Source of the DNA: Pseudomonas fluorescens
GTDB taxonomy: Bacteria > Pseudomonadota > Gammaproteobacteria > Pseudomonadales > Pseudomonadaceae
DNA: 64,000 bases
Direction of reading: 5' to 3'
Assembly (NCBI RefSeq): GCF_902497995.1
Contig: NZ_CABVII010000022.1
Location: 55,745-119,744 of the forward strand
The notes beneath the pieces were generated by a model. It worked only from the letters and a program-made list of their open reading frames with translations. It did not search any database and was not told the DNA's origin. Every line of letters begins with the position of its first letter. Position 1 is the stretch's first letter. Shown one piece after another: positions 53,913 to 62,640 of the stretch. A program made the position numbers and the translations under genes.

Positions 53913-54094
53913 ACCAGGTGCACGGTGCCATCGGCTTTACCCACGAGCACACCCTGCATTTCGCCACCCGGCGCCTGTGGTCCTGGCGCGAAGAGTTCGG
54001 CAGCGATGCTCAGTGGGCCGAGGTGCTTGGCCAGGCAGCGATCGCTGCCGGCAGCGAGGGCTTTTGGGCAGGGCTGACAGCACGCAAGCTCTGA
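53819..54094 (+). pseudogene. C-terminal fragment of an acyl-CoA dehydrogenase
   Basis: Plus-strand frame with SSLAFDVAVAKVCTGEAA, then AHQVHGAIGFTHEHTLHFAT and RRLWSWREEFG. This is the C-terminal helical domain of an acyl-CoA dehydrogenase. A stop (TAA 53813) closes the frame upstream, so about 300 N-terminal codons are missing. It abuts the truncated ECH gene, marking a deletion between two formerly divergent genes. Confidence 0.75.
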
Positions 54095-54196
54095 CGATCG
54101 TGGCCATATGCACGAATGCCGCCGATACCGATGTCCGGCGGCGACACAGATCAGGAGTCGAAGCGGCTCAGCGAAGCGTACTGATCACAGCGCGAT

Positions 54197-55018
54197 TCAG
54201 TCGCAGACTAACACCCGGCGCGCTCGGTTCAAGACCGGCGCGTCGACCATCTGCCCATCCACCTCGAACGCCGCCGCGCCGCAGGCCGAGGCAGCCACGA
54301 CCCGTTGCGCCCAGGCCTTTTCCTCGGTGCTGGGGGCCATGGCGGCATGCAGCACCGCCACCTGGCGCGGATGAATGCACAAGGCGCCGCCCATGCCCAT
54401 GTCACGACCACGGCGCATGGCGGCGGCCAGGCCCTGGTCGTCCGTGAACGCGGGGTAGACGCTGTCCAGCGGCGGCGCAAGAGCGTTGACCCGCGTATGC
54501 AGCAGCAAGGCGAAACGCACCTGGTCGAACACGGCGTCGCTGCCAGCGCTTTGTGCGTCAAACCCCAGATCCAGCGCCAGGTCGAGGGCACCGAACGTCA
54601 GGCGCTCGACCCCACTGCAAGCCGCGATGTGTTCGAGCGACAGCATGCCTCGGGCACTTTCGATAATCGGCCACACCGGCTTGCCGCTGGCCTCGCAGTG
54701 AATCACTTGCGCTGCCGATTCCGCCTTGGGCAGCAGGATCCCGACCACGCCCGCCTGCTCGCGGCACAGCTGCAGATCGGCCTCGTGTTCGCGGTGCCCG
54801 GCGGCGTTGACCCGCACCCGCAGGCGGACAGCCGGATGCTGCGCGAGAAAGGCCGCCAGGTGCGTGCGGGCCATCGCCTTGTCCTGGTCCGCCACAGCAT
54901 CCTCGAAATCGACGATCACCCCATCGGTACCACTGGCCAAGGCCTTGGCAAAGCGTTCCGGGCGGTTGCCCGGCACGAACAAGGCCGAACGCATCAAGTC
55001 ATGCACGCCCTGGGTCAT
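54197..55018 (-). CDS. ccl: (S)-citramalyl-CoA lyase (CitE/HpcH family)
   Basis: 273 residues. LFVPGNRPERFAKAL and GVIVDFEDAVADQDK (catalytic Arg and Mg-binding acid) are near the start, and LPKAESAAQV follows. It should split citramalyl-CoA to acetyl-CoA and pyruvate, the last step of itaconate breakdown. ATG 55018 overlaps the stop of the ict gene (ATGA). The longer open frame to 55246 is read-through of ict. The gene name rests on locus order as in P. aeruginosa PA0877-PA0883. Confidence 0.85.
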   Translation of the reverse strand: MTQGVHDLMRSALFVPGNRPERFAKALASGTDGVIVDFEDAVADQDKAMARTHLAAFLAQHPAVRLRVRVNAAGHREHEADLQLCREQAGVVGILLPKAESAAQVIHCEASGKPVWPIIESARGMLSLEHIAACSGVERLTFGALDLALDLGFDAQSAGSDAVFDQVRFALLLHTRVNALAPPLDSVYPAFTDDQGLAAAMRRGRDMGMGGALCIHPRQVAVLHAAMAPSTEEKAWAQRVVAASACGAAAFEVDGQMVDAPVLNRARRVLVCD

Positions 55019-56244
55019 GGTTGCAGCCCCTCGATGACACCGGTTTCGCTCATGTGCTGGATCTGCACGGCGCTGTAACCCAGCTCCGCCAACAGGCTTT
55101 TGCTGTGTTCGCCCAGGCCCGGTACTGCCGCGATCCTTGGGCTGAAGGCGCTGCTGCTGGCCGGTGGCAGCAACGTCGGTAGCGTGCCGACGGGGCTTGT
55201 CACTTCCGTCCAGCGTTGCCGCGCCTTGAGCTGCGGATGCGCCCACACCGCCGCCATGTCGTTGACCTGGGCATTGGCGATCTGCGCGGCGTCAAGTCGC
55301 TCGATGACCCTTGCAAGGCCCAACTGTGCAAACACCTCGACAATGATCTCGCGCAAAGCCTGACGGTTGTCCGAGCGCTTGAAGTTCGCGCAAAAGCGCT
55401 CATCGCCTTTCAATTCGGGGCGCTGCAGGACCTTGTCGCAGAACATCGCCCATTCGCGTTCGTTCTGCAGCCCCAGCATGACCGTGCCCTCTTCCCCGGC
55501 GGGAAACGGACCGTAGGGGTAGATCGTGGCGTGGGACGCGCCGGTACGTGGCGGTGGCGTGGCGTCCTCGAAGGCGTAATACATCGGGAAGCCCATCCAC
55601 TCCACCAGGCTTTCGAGCATGGAGACATCGATCCGACTGCCCTGGCCGGTCTTGCCGCGCAGCAACAGCGCCGAAAGAATACCGGTGTAGGCGTACATCC
55701 CGGCAGAGATATCGGCAATGGAACAACCCGCCTTGGCCATCCCCTCCTCGGCGGCATCGCCGGTCACCGAGAGAAAACCGCTTTCGCTCTGAATCAACAG
55801 ATCGTAGGCCTTCTTGTCCTGATAAGTGCCACCTTCGCCATAGCCGGAAATATCGCAGACGATCAGCCGTGGAAAACGCTCGTGCAGCGCCTCAAACGAC
55901 AGCCCCATGCGCGCCGCTGCGCCCGGTGCGCCCGGTGCGAGGTTCTGCACCAGCACGTCGGCCTGCTGCAACAGCTTGTCGAGCACTTGCTCGGCTTCTG
56001 CCTGCTTGAGGTCCAGTGCCAGGCTTTCCTTGGAGCGGTTGGTCCAGACGAAATGCGACGCCATGCCCCGCACCCGTTGGTCATAACCCCGGGCAAAATC
56101 ACCGGAGCCCGGGCGCTCGACTTTGATCACCCGCGCACCGAGGTCGGCCAGTTGGCGCGTACAGAATGGCGCGGCAATCGCGTGTTCCAGGCTGACCACG
56201 GTGATGCCATCGAGTGGGCGTGGGTTCAAGGGATCAGCACGCAT
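55015..56244 (-). CDS. ict: itaconate CoA-transferase (CaiB family)
   Basis: 409-residue class III CoA-transferase. VVSLEHAIAAPFCTRQLADL at the start, VERPGSGDFARGYD, and the aspartate-nucleophile region GYGEGGTYQDKKAYDLLIQS are visible. It should move CoA from succinyl-CoA to itaconate. The ATG at 56244 has GGAG 7 bases upstream and overlaps the end of the MmgE/PrpD gene by 11 bases. It is coupled to ccl by a 4-base overlap. Alternative: another dicarboxylate CoA-transferase. Confidence 0.84.
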   Translation of the reverse strand: MRADPLNPRPLDGITVVSLEHAIAAPFCTRQLADLGARVIKVERPGSGDFARGYDQRVRGMASHFVWTNRSKESLALDLKQAEAEQVLDKLLQQADVLVQNLAPGAPGAAARMGLSFEALHERFPRLIVCDISGYGEGGTYQDKKAYDLLIQSESGFLSVTGDAAEEGMAKAGCSIADISAGMYAYTGILSALLLRGKTGQGSRIDVSMLESLVEWMGFPMYYAFEDATPPPRTGASHATIYPYGPFPAGEEGTVMLGLQNEREWAMFCDKVLQRPELKGDERFCANFKRSDNRQALREIIVEVFAQLGLARVIERLDAAQIANAQVNDMAAVWAHPQLKARQRWTEVTSPVGTLPTLLPPASSSAFSPRIAAVPGLGEHSKSLLAELGYSAVQIQHMSETGVIEGLQP

Positions 56245-57601
56245 CGCCACACTCCATCAAGCCATTGAGGTCGGCCGCATCGCGCAGCGCCCAGACGCGG
56301 CCAATCAGCACCCCGGCCCGGTCGCTGTCCAGCGCACCGGCAAAGGCCAGCAAACGGCGGAACTTGTCTTCGAGCTCTGCACGAGACAGGCTGTTGTCGG
56401 GGTCACCCTTGGGCGAATCAATGGCCGCCTTGAACAGGCGACTGTCGAGGGTTTGCACCTCGACCCGGCCCAGCCAGCGCTGCGGATAGGCGCCATCGAC
56501 CTCGGCATTGAGCTGCATCGAGACCTTGTCGCGAAAGGTGCTGACACGCGAATCGGTCAACGCCAGTTGGTGAAACTCGGGAAGTCCCGCCTTGCCATGC
56601 ACGGCGATCAGGCCGAGCACGGTGCCCATGGAAAACTTCGCCTGGTGCACACTCTGCGGCACGGTGACCCGCCCCAGCACGTCGATGGCACCCTGGTGTA
56701 CGCGGGTTACCACGCTGGCGATCTGGTCATGCTGCAGTTGCTCGCGCTGCATCAACGCCAACAAGGCATCGGCAGCAGGATGGGTATGGCGGCACGAGGC
56801 GTGGAACTTGAACGACGTCTCCAGTAATGCCCAACGGCTGCCGAGGCGGTCGGACAGGCACGGCGGCCGCGCATCGCTGGACATGCCCGCAGCCATGCCC
56901 TGCTCGCCTTCGAGGATGTTGCGCGCACCGGTCAGGCCATCGGCGGTCAGGTAGGCCGCCAACAGGCCATCGGCGGCGGCCTTGGCGGTATGCAGTTGCT
57001 TGGAGTCCGCTGCGTCACGCAGGAACTCCCACAGCCCGGCGGCCTGGGTACCGGCGCTGCCGAGCAGGTTGATGAACGCTTCTTCATCGAAGTTCATCAG
57101 CTTGCCGACCGCCACCGCGGCGGCCAGGGTGCCGACGGTCGCGGTGGTGTGGAATAGGCGGTAATGCGAGCGGCCGAGGAACTCGCCAATGCGAATACCG
57201 GCCTCGTAGCCGGCCACCGAGGCCAGCAGCAGTTCCCGGCCGGACTTGCCCAGGTCCTGCGCCGCGGCAAGCACGGCGGGAAACACCACCGTTGCCGGGT
57301 GCAGCACGGAACTGTTGTGCAGGTCGTCTTGCTCCACCAAATGTGACGAAGCGGCATTGACCAGTGCGGCAAAATACGCCGACGTATGCTGGCCGTTGAC
57401 CAGGATGATCGACGGGCCGGCGGTCGGCCCCATTTTCGCCGCGTAGCGCTCGAACAGCGGGATCGGATGCGCGCCCTGGCTGGCCAGGGCCGAGCCCAGC
57501 CAGTCGAGGAACAGGTCCTCGGTTCGCGCCAGTACGTCTTGTGGCAGATCGGTGTAATCCAGGCGGGCCAGGAACGCGGCGAGTGTGCGGGTATGACTCA
57601 T
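56234..57601 (-). CDS. MmgE/PrpD-family protein of the itaconate locus
   Basis: 455 residues of the 2-methylcitrate dehydratase-like (MmgE/PrpD) family: LFLDWLGSALASQG at the start, SHLVEQDDLHNSSVLHPATV and FKFHASCRHTHPAADALLAL in the middle. It corresponds by position to PA0881 of P. aeruginosa. The exact role there is unclear; isomerisation or dehydration of an itaconate/aconitate-type acid is possible. AGGGG precedes the ATG. It starts 11 bases after the ACAD stop. Confidence 0.83.
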   Translation of the reverse strand: MSHTRTLAAFLARLDYTDLPQDVLARTEDLFLDWLGSALASQGAHPIPLFERYAAKMGPTAGPSIILVNGQHTSAYFAALVNAASSHLVEQDDLHNSSVLHPATVVFPAVLAAAQDLGKSGRELLLASVAGYEAGIRIGEFLGRSHYRLFHTTATVGTLAAAVAVGKLMNFDEEAFINLLGSAGTQAAGLWEFLRDAADSKQLHTAKAAADGLLAAYLTADGLTGARNILEGEQGMAAGMSSDARPPCLSDRLGSRWALLETSFKFHASCRHTHPAADALLALMQREQLQHDQIASVVTRVHQGAIDVLGRVTVPQSVHQAKFSMGTVLGLIAVHGKAGLPEFHQLALTDSRVSTFRDKVSMQLNAEVDGAYPQRWLGRVEVQTLDSRLFKAAIDSPKGDPDNSLSRAELEDKFRRLLAFAGALDSDRAGVLIGRVWALRDAADLNGLMECGDAC

Positions 57602-57612
57602 GGTTCGGCCCC

Positions 57613-58773
57613 TTAGAAGCTGCGCGGCAGCTCGAGCAGATGCTCGGCCACGTAGGACAGGATCAGGTTGGTGGAAATCGGTGCGACCTGGTACAGGCGC
57701 GTTTCACGAAATTTGCGCTCGACGTCGTATTCGCAGGCGAAACCGAAACCGCCATGGGTTTGCAGGCAGGCGTTGGCCGCTTCCCAGGAGGCTTTGGCGG
57801 CCAGCAGTTTCGCCATGTTGGCACTCGCCCCGGCATTGATCCCGGCATCGTACTGCTCACAGGCGCGCCAGCGCATCAGGTCCGCCGCCTCGATCTCGAT
57901 ATGAGCCTCGGCAATCGGGAACTGCACGCCCTGGTTCTGGCCGATGGGGCGGCCGAACACCACGCGGTCACGGGCATAGGCGCTGGCCTTTTCGATAAAC
58001 CAGCGACCATCACCGATGCATTCGGCGGCGATCAGGGTGCGCTCGGCGTTGAGGCCATCGAGGATGTACTTGAAGCCCTTGCCCTCCTCACCGATCAGGC
58101 TGTCGGCAGGGATTTCCAGGTTGTCGAAGAACAGCTCGTTGGTCTCGTGGTTGACCATGTTCGCAATCGGTTGCACGGTCAGCCCGTTGCCGATGGCTTC
58201 GCGCAGGTCGACGAGGAAAATCGACATACCTTCGGACTTTTTCTTCACTTGATCGAGCGGCGTGGTGCGGGCCAGCAGGATCATCAGGTCCGAATGCTGA
58301 ATGCGCGAAATCCACACCTTCTGCCCGTTGATCACGTACTTGTCGCCCTTGCGCACGGCCGTGGTCTTGATCTTGGTGGTGTCGGTGCCGGTGGTGGGCT
58401 CGGTGACACCCATCGATTGCAGGCGCAGTTCGCCGCTGGCCAGCTTGGGCAAGTAGTAGCTTTTCTGCGCTTCGCTGCCGTTACGCAGCAAGGTGAACAT
58501 GTTGTACATCTGCCCGTGGACGGTGCCGGAGTTACCACCGCAGCGGTTCACTTCTTCAAGGATGACCGACGCCTCGGCCAACCCCAGACCCGAACCGCCG
58601 TACTGCACCGGGATCATCGCGGCCAGCCAGCCGGCGTTGGTCAACGCCTCGACAAAGGCTTCGGGGAAGCCCTTTTGCTCGTCGATCCCGCGCCAGTAAG
58701 CGGCATCGAACTCGGCGCACAATGCGCGCACGCCTTCACGGATGGCATTGAGTTCTTCACTGTTGGGGTTCAT
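57613..58773 (-). CDS. acyl-CoA dehydrogenase of the itaconate locus
   Basis: 386 residues. SMGVTEPTTGTDTTKIKT replaces the usual PGAGSD with PTTGTD, a known variant in this subgroup. WISRIQHSD, LQTHGGFGFACEYDVERKFRE and the C-terminal LYQVAPISTNLILSY follow. The ATG at 58773 follows AGGAA (the frame extends to 58824). Positional counterpart of PA0879. The role is not settled; it may protect against side products. Confidence 0.84.
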   Translation of the reverse strand: MNPNSEELNAIREGVRALCAEFDAAYWRGIDEQKGFPEAFVEALTNAGWLAAMIPVQYGGSGLGLAEASVILEEVNRCGGNSGTVHGQMYNMFTLLRNGSEAQKSYYLPKLASGELRLQSMGVTEPTTGTDTTKIKTTAVRKGDKYVINGQKVWISRIQHSDLMILLARTTPLDQVKKKSEGMSIFLVDLREAIGNGLTVQPIANMVNHETNELFFDNLEIPADSLIGEEGKGFKYILDGLNAERTLIAAECIGDGRWFIEKASAYARDRVVFGRPIGQNQGVQFPIAEAHIEIEAADLMRWRACEQYDAGINAGASANMAKLLAAKASWEAANACLQTHGGFGFACEYDVERKFRETRLYQVAPISTNLILSYVAEHLLELPRSF

Positions 58774-58842
58774 CGCTATTCCTCGATTCTTGTTTTCACG
58801 GTGCAATGGCTGGAGGCATATCAAAGCAAGCCCCGAAAAAGA

Positions 58843-59673
58843 TCAGTCGAATGTCAACTCGGCTTGCTGCGCCATACCGGCGTCATTACCGGCCCAGAGC
58901 TCGGCCTGGCCAGGCGCGACAATGCGCCCACCCACGCTGAATGGCTCAGGCGCGATCAGGGGGCGAATACCGCGATAGGCGAAGCGCCGCAGGCGCGACT
59001 GCGGATTGGCGCGACTGAAGGCGCGCAGGTTCAGCGTGGCAATCAGCGGCCCATGCACCACCAGGCCGGGATAGCCTTCGGTCTTAGTTGCATAAGGCCA
59101 GTCGTAATGAATGCGGTGACCGTTGAAGGTCACGGCGCTGTAGCGCAACAACAGGGTCGGCGTCGGCTCGACGCCCTCCTCCCAGTCGGCCACCGGCAAC
59201 GCCTGGCTGCTGGAGAGCCTGGGAGGTGTCGGTTCGCGATAGACAATGTCCTGCTCTTCGCGGATGGTCAGGTCGCCGTCCTGCAGGTAGTCATGGCCCA
59301 GCGTCACGAACAGCAGCGAACCGGTGCGCCCGGCCTTCTCTTCGACATTCAGTACCGTGCTGACACGAGAAGCCTGAGCATCGACACGCAGTGGTTTGAA
59401 GAACTCGACACGCCCGCCGGCCCACATACGGTTGCGCTTGCCCGCCGGCGGCAGCAGGCCGCTACCCAGCGCCGGATGGCCATCGGCCCCCAGGCCGGCG
59501 GCATCGACTGCCGGCTGAAAAAACGCCCACTGCTAGAGTGGTGGCAAGGCCTCTCCTGCGCCTGGCGCCCTTTCACTCAGGGTCGCGGCAATGCGCTTGA
59601 CCAGGCTGGCACTCAATCGTTCGTCAGTGTGTTCGCTGCGCCCAATCCAGGCAGCAAAAGGTGAGTCGTTCAA
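58843..59673 (-). pseudogene. ich: itaconyl-CoA hydratase with an in-frame amber stop
   Basis: MaoC-type hydratase. The TTG at 59673 (NDSPFAAWIGRSE) has AGGAG 7 bases upstream. The frame is open for 46 codons, then reads TAG at 59533-59535 inside EALPPL-stop-QWAFFQPAV, where related proteins have Trp (TGG). It then continues unbroken to residue 276 with MWAGGRVEFFKP and GYPGLVVHGPLIA. A single G-to-A change explains the stop. An internal ATG at 59427 could give a 194-residue product lacking the N-terminal hot-dog part. Either a nonsense mutant or a base-call error. Confidence 0.85.
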
Positions 59674-59754
59674 GGACTTTCTCCTGGGCCATGTCAATGT
59701 GGGGCCCAGCATGGCGAGGGGCTTGCGTTTCGCGAATCAGTCTTTTCATAATCC

Positions 59755-59777
59755 TGCGTTCGGATATGCGGAACGCA
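59755..59777. promoter_or_regulatory. candidate RipR (LysR) operator
   Basis: TGCGTTC-9 bases-GAACGCA dyad in the 137-base divergent region between ich and the LysR gene, containing TTC-N9-GAA in the LysR style. A degenerate half (TTGCGTTTCGCG) is at about 59723-59734. Confidence 0.55.
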
Positions 59778-59810
59778 AAAAAACGTCCTTTTCTTTCTTG
59801 CGAGTAACCC

Positions 59811-60710
59811 ATGCATTTCGATCTGGCTGACCTGCGTCTGTTCGTCCATATTGCCCAAGCGCCGAGCCTGACCCAGGGTGCGCGCAAGGCTTGCCTGTCG
59901 CCAGCGGCGGCCAGTGCCCGGATCAAGGCGCTGGAAAGCCAGCTGGGCAATCGCCTGCTCTATCGCGATAACCGAGGCGTCGAAGTCACCCCGGCAGGCC
60001 AACGCCTGCTGCACCATGCCCGGTTGATTCTGCGGCAGGTGGAGTACCTGAAAAGCGAGTTCACCGATTACGGTACGGATGCGACCGGGTATATCCGCAT
60101 TTTTGCCAACACCACCGCCGTCACCGAGTTGCTGCCGCAAGTGCTGGCCGGCTTTCTCGCCCAGCGCCCGGGCGTCTCCGTAGACATTCAGGAAAAACTC
60201 AACCGGGACATCGTTCGCGGCGTCCTGGACGGCTCTTCAGACCTGGGCATCATTGCCGGGCCCGTGGTTGCCAAAGGCTTGCAGGTGCTGCACTTCAGCA
60301 CCGACCGCCTGGTATTGGCGGTGCCCCGGGGCCACCCGCTGGCGCAATACCCACGCATCAGGCTGGCGGACACCTTGCAATATCCGCATATCGGCCTGCA
60401 CGAAGGCAGCACCCTGAACAGCTTCATGCGCGAGCAGGTGGAAACCATCGGCGAAACCCTGTCGCTGCGTATCCAGCTGTCCAGCTTCGAGGCGATCTGC
60501 CGGATGATCGAAGCCGGCGTCGGTATCGGTGTCCTCCCGGAGACAGCAGCGCGCCGTCATAGCCTCAGCATGGCGCTGACGATCATCGAGCTGGATGAAC
60601 CGTGGGTCATCCGAGAGCGCAGCATGCTGGTCAGAGACCTGGAGGCACTGCCCGGATGTGCGCGAGCCTTGATCGAGACACTGCAATCGAGCGTACAGAT
60701 CCCGGCGTGA
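59811..60710 (+). CDS. ripR: LysR-family regulator of the itaconate operon
   Basis: 299 residues with the N-terminal winged HTH (DLRLFVHIAQAPSLTQGARK, then SPAAASARIKALESQLG) and a periplasmic-binding-like effector domain. It is divergent from ich in the same arrangement as RipR/PA0877 in P. aeruginosa. Inferred to sense itaconate or its CoA ester and activate the operon. The symbol is by synteny only. Confidence 0.82.
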   Translation: MHFDLADLRLFVHIAQAPSLTQGARKACLSPAAASARIKALESQLGNRLLYRDNRGVEVTPAGQRLLHHARLILRQVEYLKSEFTDYGTDATGYIRIFANTTAVTELLPQVLAGFLAQRPGVSVDIQEKLNRDIVRGVLDGSSDLGIIAGPVVAKGLQVLHFSTDRLVLAVPRGHPLAQYPRIRLADTLQYPHIGLHEGSTLNSFMREQVETIGETLSLRIQLSSFEAICRMIEAGVGIGVLPETAARRHSLSMALTIIELDEPWVIRERSMLVRDLEALPGCARALIETLQSSVQIPA

Positions 60711-60847
60711 CTGCCAGGCTTCGCCGGCAAAGCCTGCCCTTCAAAGCAGGGTGGTTGTCCATGCCCCCCATTCAGGGTAGCAGCAGCATTTCGCGGTGAT
60801 CAGTAGGCTGTGCCAACTGCGCGGCATCCGGATGACCTGCTAGTGGA

Positions 60848-62212
60848 ATGGCGATGAAAAATAAACAACATCACACGACTTACCCTGACCAACACGTAGC
60901 TCCCAGAGCTGGGGTGGCAGCCATGCCTGACTGTCCCCGTATCGGCATGCCCCGCGTATTGCGTGCACACTCACCTGACCGCGAGGCGCGGGCATTCCTG
61001 CGGATGGTCAATTTTTCGACCTGGCTGCACCCCGCCCAAAACTACTCGCTGCCCCGGCTGCGCCAGGCCTGGAGGCTGACGGCACTGGCGCTTGGGTGCC
61101 GACTCCCGGTGGCTTCGGTGACTGAGCAACTGATCGACGGGCCTGGCGGCGCGATAGCGCTGCGGATCTTCAAGCCTGACACGTCAGACCAACCGCGCCC
61201 GGCCTTCCTCTGGTATTACGGGGGTGGCTTCATCATCGGCGATCTGGACACCGCGGACGGGATCTGCCGCCGCATTGCGCTCGCTGCCGACTGTATCGTC
61301 ATTGCCGTACGCTATCGTCTGGCACCGGAGCACGACCTGTCCGCAAGCCGCGAGGATGCCCTCGCGGCGCTCGATTGGGTCGCGCACAATGGCGCACAAC
61401 GGGGTATCGATACGACTCGGCTGGCGATTGGCGGCGATTCGGCGGGCGGTAACCTCTGCGCTGCTGTGGCGCAAAAGATCCTGCGCCGCGGCGGCCCGGC
61501 ACTGAGCCTGCAGGTAATGGTCTACCCGGCAACCGAGTTGGTGGAGAAGTTCCCCTCCTACGCGGAGAACTCGCAACGGCGCGCCCTGCTGACAGATCAT
61601 GCGATTCAATGGATCGAACAGACCCTCGCCGGCCCGACCAGCACGCTGGATCTCCTGGACCCCTGGTATTCGCCACGCCGCAGCCCAGACCTGCGCGGCC
61701 TGCCGCCGGCGGTCATCGTCAGTGCCGGCTTCGACCCGATCCGCGATGACGGCCTGGACTATGCTGCCCGCCTGCGCGCAGCCGATGTGCCGGTGCAATT
61801 GCTGCACTACAAGGGCCAGTTTCATGGTTTTCTCAATTTCGACTCGATAAACAGTGCCAGCCGCGATGCCCTGCAGCGCATCGGTGATGCCCTGACGCAA
61901 GCGTTCGGCGCCCAACCCGCTCCCGACAAGACCATCGAGATCGCCGATAAAACACCCCGCCGGCACTCCCGCCTGCGCGTAACCGCGGGCGAATTGGCGA
62001 CCTCTACCCTGACCGCCTGGGTAGCAACCGAGCGTTGCGGCGATACCCTGCTGCGCCTGCTCTCGCCAAAGGCGGCCAGCACCTGCCGGCGGATTTTGAG
62101 GCCCTGGCTCGTTCCCACCATCCTGATCCGCCGTAAGGCCATCTCCGGCCTTGACCTGCTGGCTGCACGCCAGACCTATCCAACAGAGAAAAATTGCACT
62201 GTGAACAATTGA
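60848..62212 (+). CDS. HSL-family alpha/beta-hydrolase (esterase)
   Basis: 454 residues. The oxyanion motif YYGGGFIIGDLDTADG (HGGG variant), the nucleophile elbow GGDSAGGNL, and the C-terminal Asp (FDPIRDDG) and His (GQFHGFLNF) are visible, as in hormone-sensitive-lipase-type esterases. A 90-residue basic C-terminal extension (THRRHSRLRV...) is unusual. The start could instead be the ATG at 60854. First gene of a three-gene operon with the PHA genes. Confidence 0.8.
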   Translation: MAMKNKQHHTTYPDQHVAPRAGVAAMPDCPRIGMPRVLRAHSPDREARAFLRMVNFSTWLHPAQNYSLPRLRQAWRLTALALGCRLPVASVTEQLIDGPGGAIALRIFKPDTSDQPRPAFLWYYGGGFIIGDLDTADGICRRIALAADCIVIAVRYRLAPEHDLSASREDALAALDWVAHNGAQRGIDTTRLAIGGDSAGGNLCAAVAQKILRRGGPALSLQVMVYPATELVEKFPSYAENSQRRALLTDHAIQWIEQTLAGPTSTLDLLDPWYSPRRSPDLRGLPPAVIVSAGFDPIRDDGLDYAARLRAADVPVQLLHYKGQFHGFLNFDSINSASRDALQRIGDALTQAFGAQPAPDKTIEIADKTPRRHSRLRVTAGELATSTLTAWVATERCGDTLLRLLSPKAASTCRRILRPWLVPTILIRRKAISGLDLLAARQTYPTEKNCTVNN

Positions 62213-62226
62213 GCGAGGAACACGCC

Positions 62227-62640
62227 ATGGCACTCCCTGATCCACTGAAGATGTATCGCCAAGCCATTACCAAGTTCGAAAACGGGGTCAATGCTTTGGC
62301 CGCCCGCAATGTCGACTCCAAAGAACTCGGCCAGGTGATCAATCAGCTTTCCAAGGTCTCGCTGGGATTACAGCACCTGTCGGAAACGTCGCTCGAACAA
62401 CTCTACAAGCGCATGGACCTGCCCAGACGCTCCGAAATCGCCGCGCTGGCCGCCGCCGTGCAGCGTGTAGAGGACAAGCTCGACCACCTGCTTCCCGCAC
62501 CCATGAATCCGGCGATTGCACCGCGCCCGCCGCGCACGCGGCGTCCAGCGCTCGAGGTAGCACCGGCTGCTCCAGACACCAGGAAGGCGGCCCTCAGGCC
62601 GGCGGCCAAGCGTAGCCCTAAGGCAGGGGGGAAACCATGA
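62227..62640 (+). CDS. short PhaE-like / granule-associated protein
   Basis: 137 residues. The segment LYKRMDLPRRSEIAALAAAV with AVQRVEDKLDHL (about 60-90) resembles the conserved C-terminal region of PhaE, the partner of class III PHA synthases. The tail (about 100-137) is Ala/Pro/Lys/Arg-rich like PhaF/PhaI. True PhaE is about 350 residues, so this is a minimal form. GAGGAA precedes ATG 62227. The TGA overlaps the PhaC start (ATGA). Confidence 0.65.
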   Translation: MALPDPLKMYRQAITKFENGVNALAARNVDSKELGQVINQLSKVSLGLQHLSETSLEQLYKRMDLPRRSEIAALAAAVQRVEDKLDHLLPAPMNPAIAPRPPRTRRPALEVAPAAPDTRKAALRPAAKRSPKAGGKP

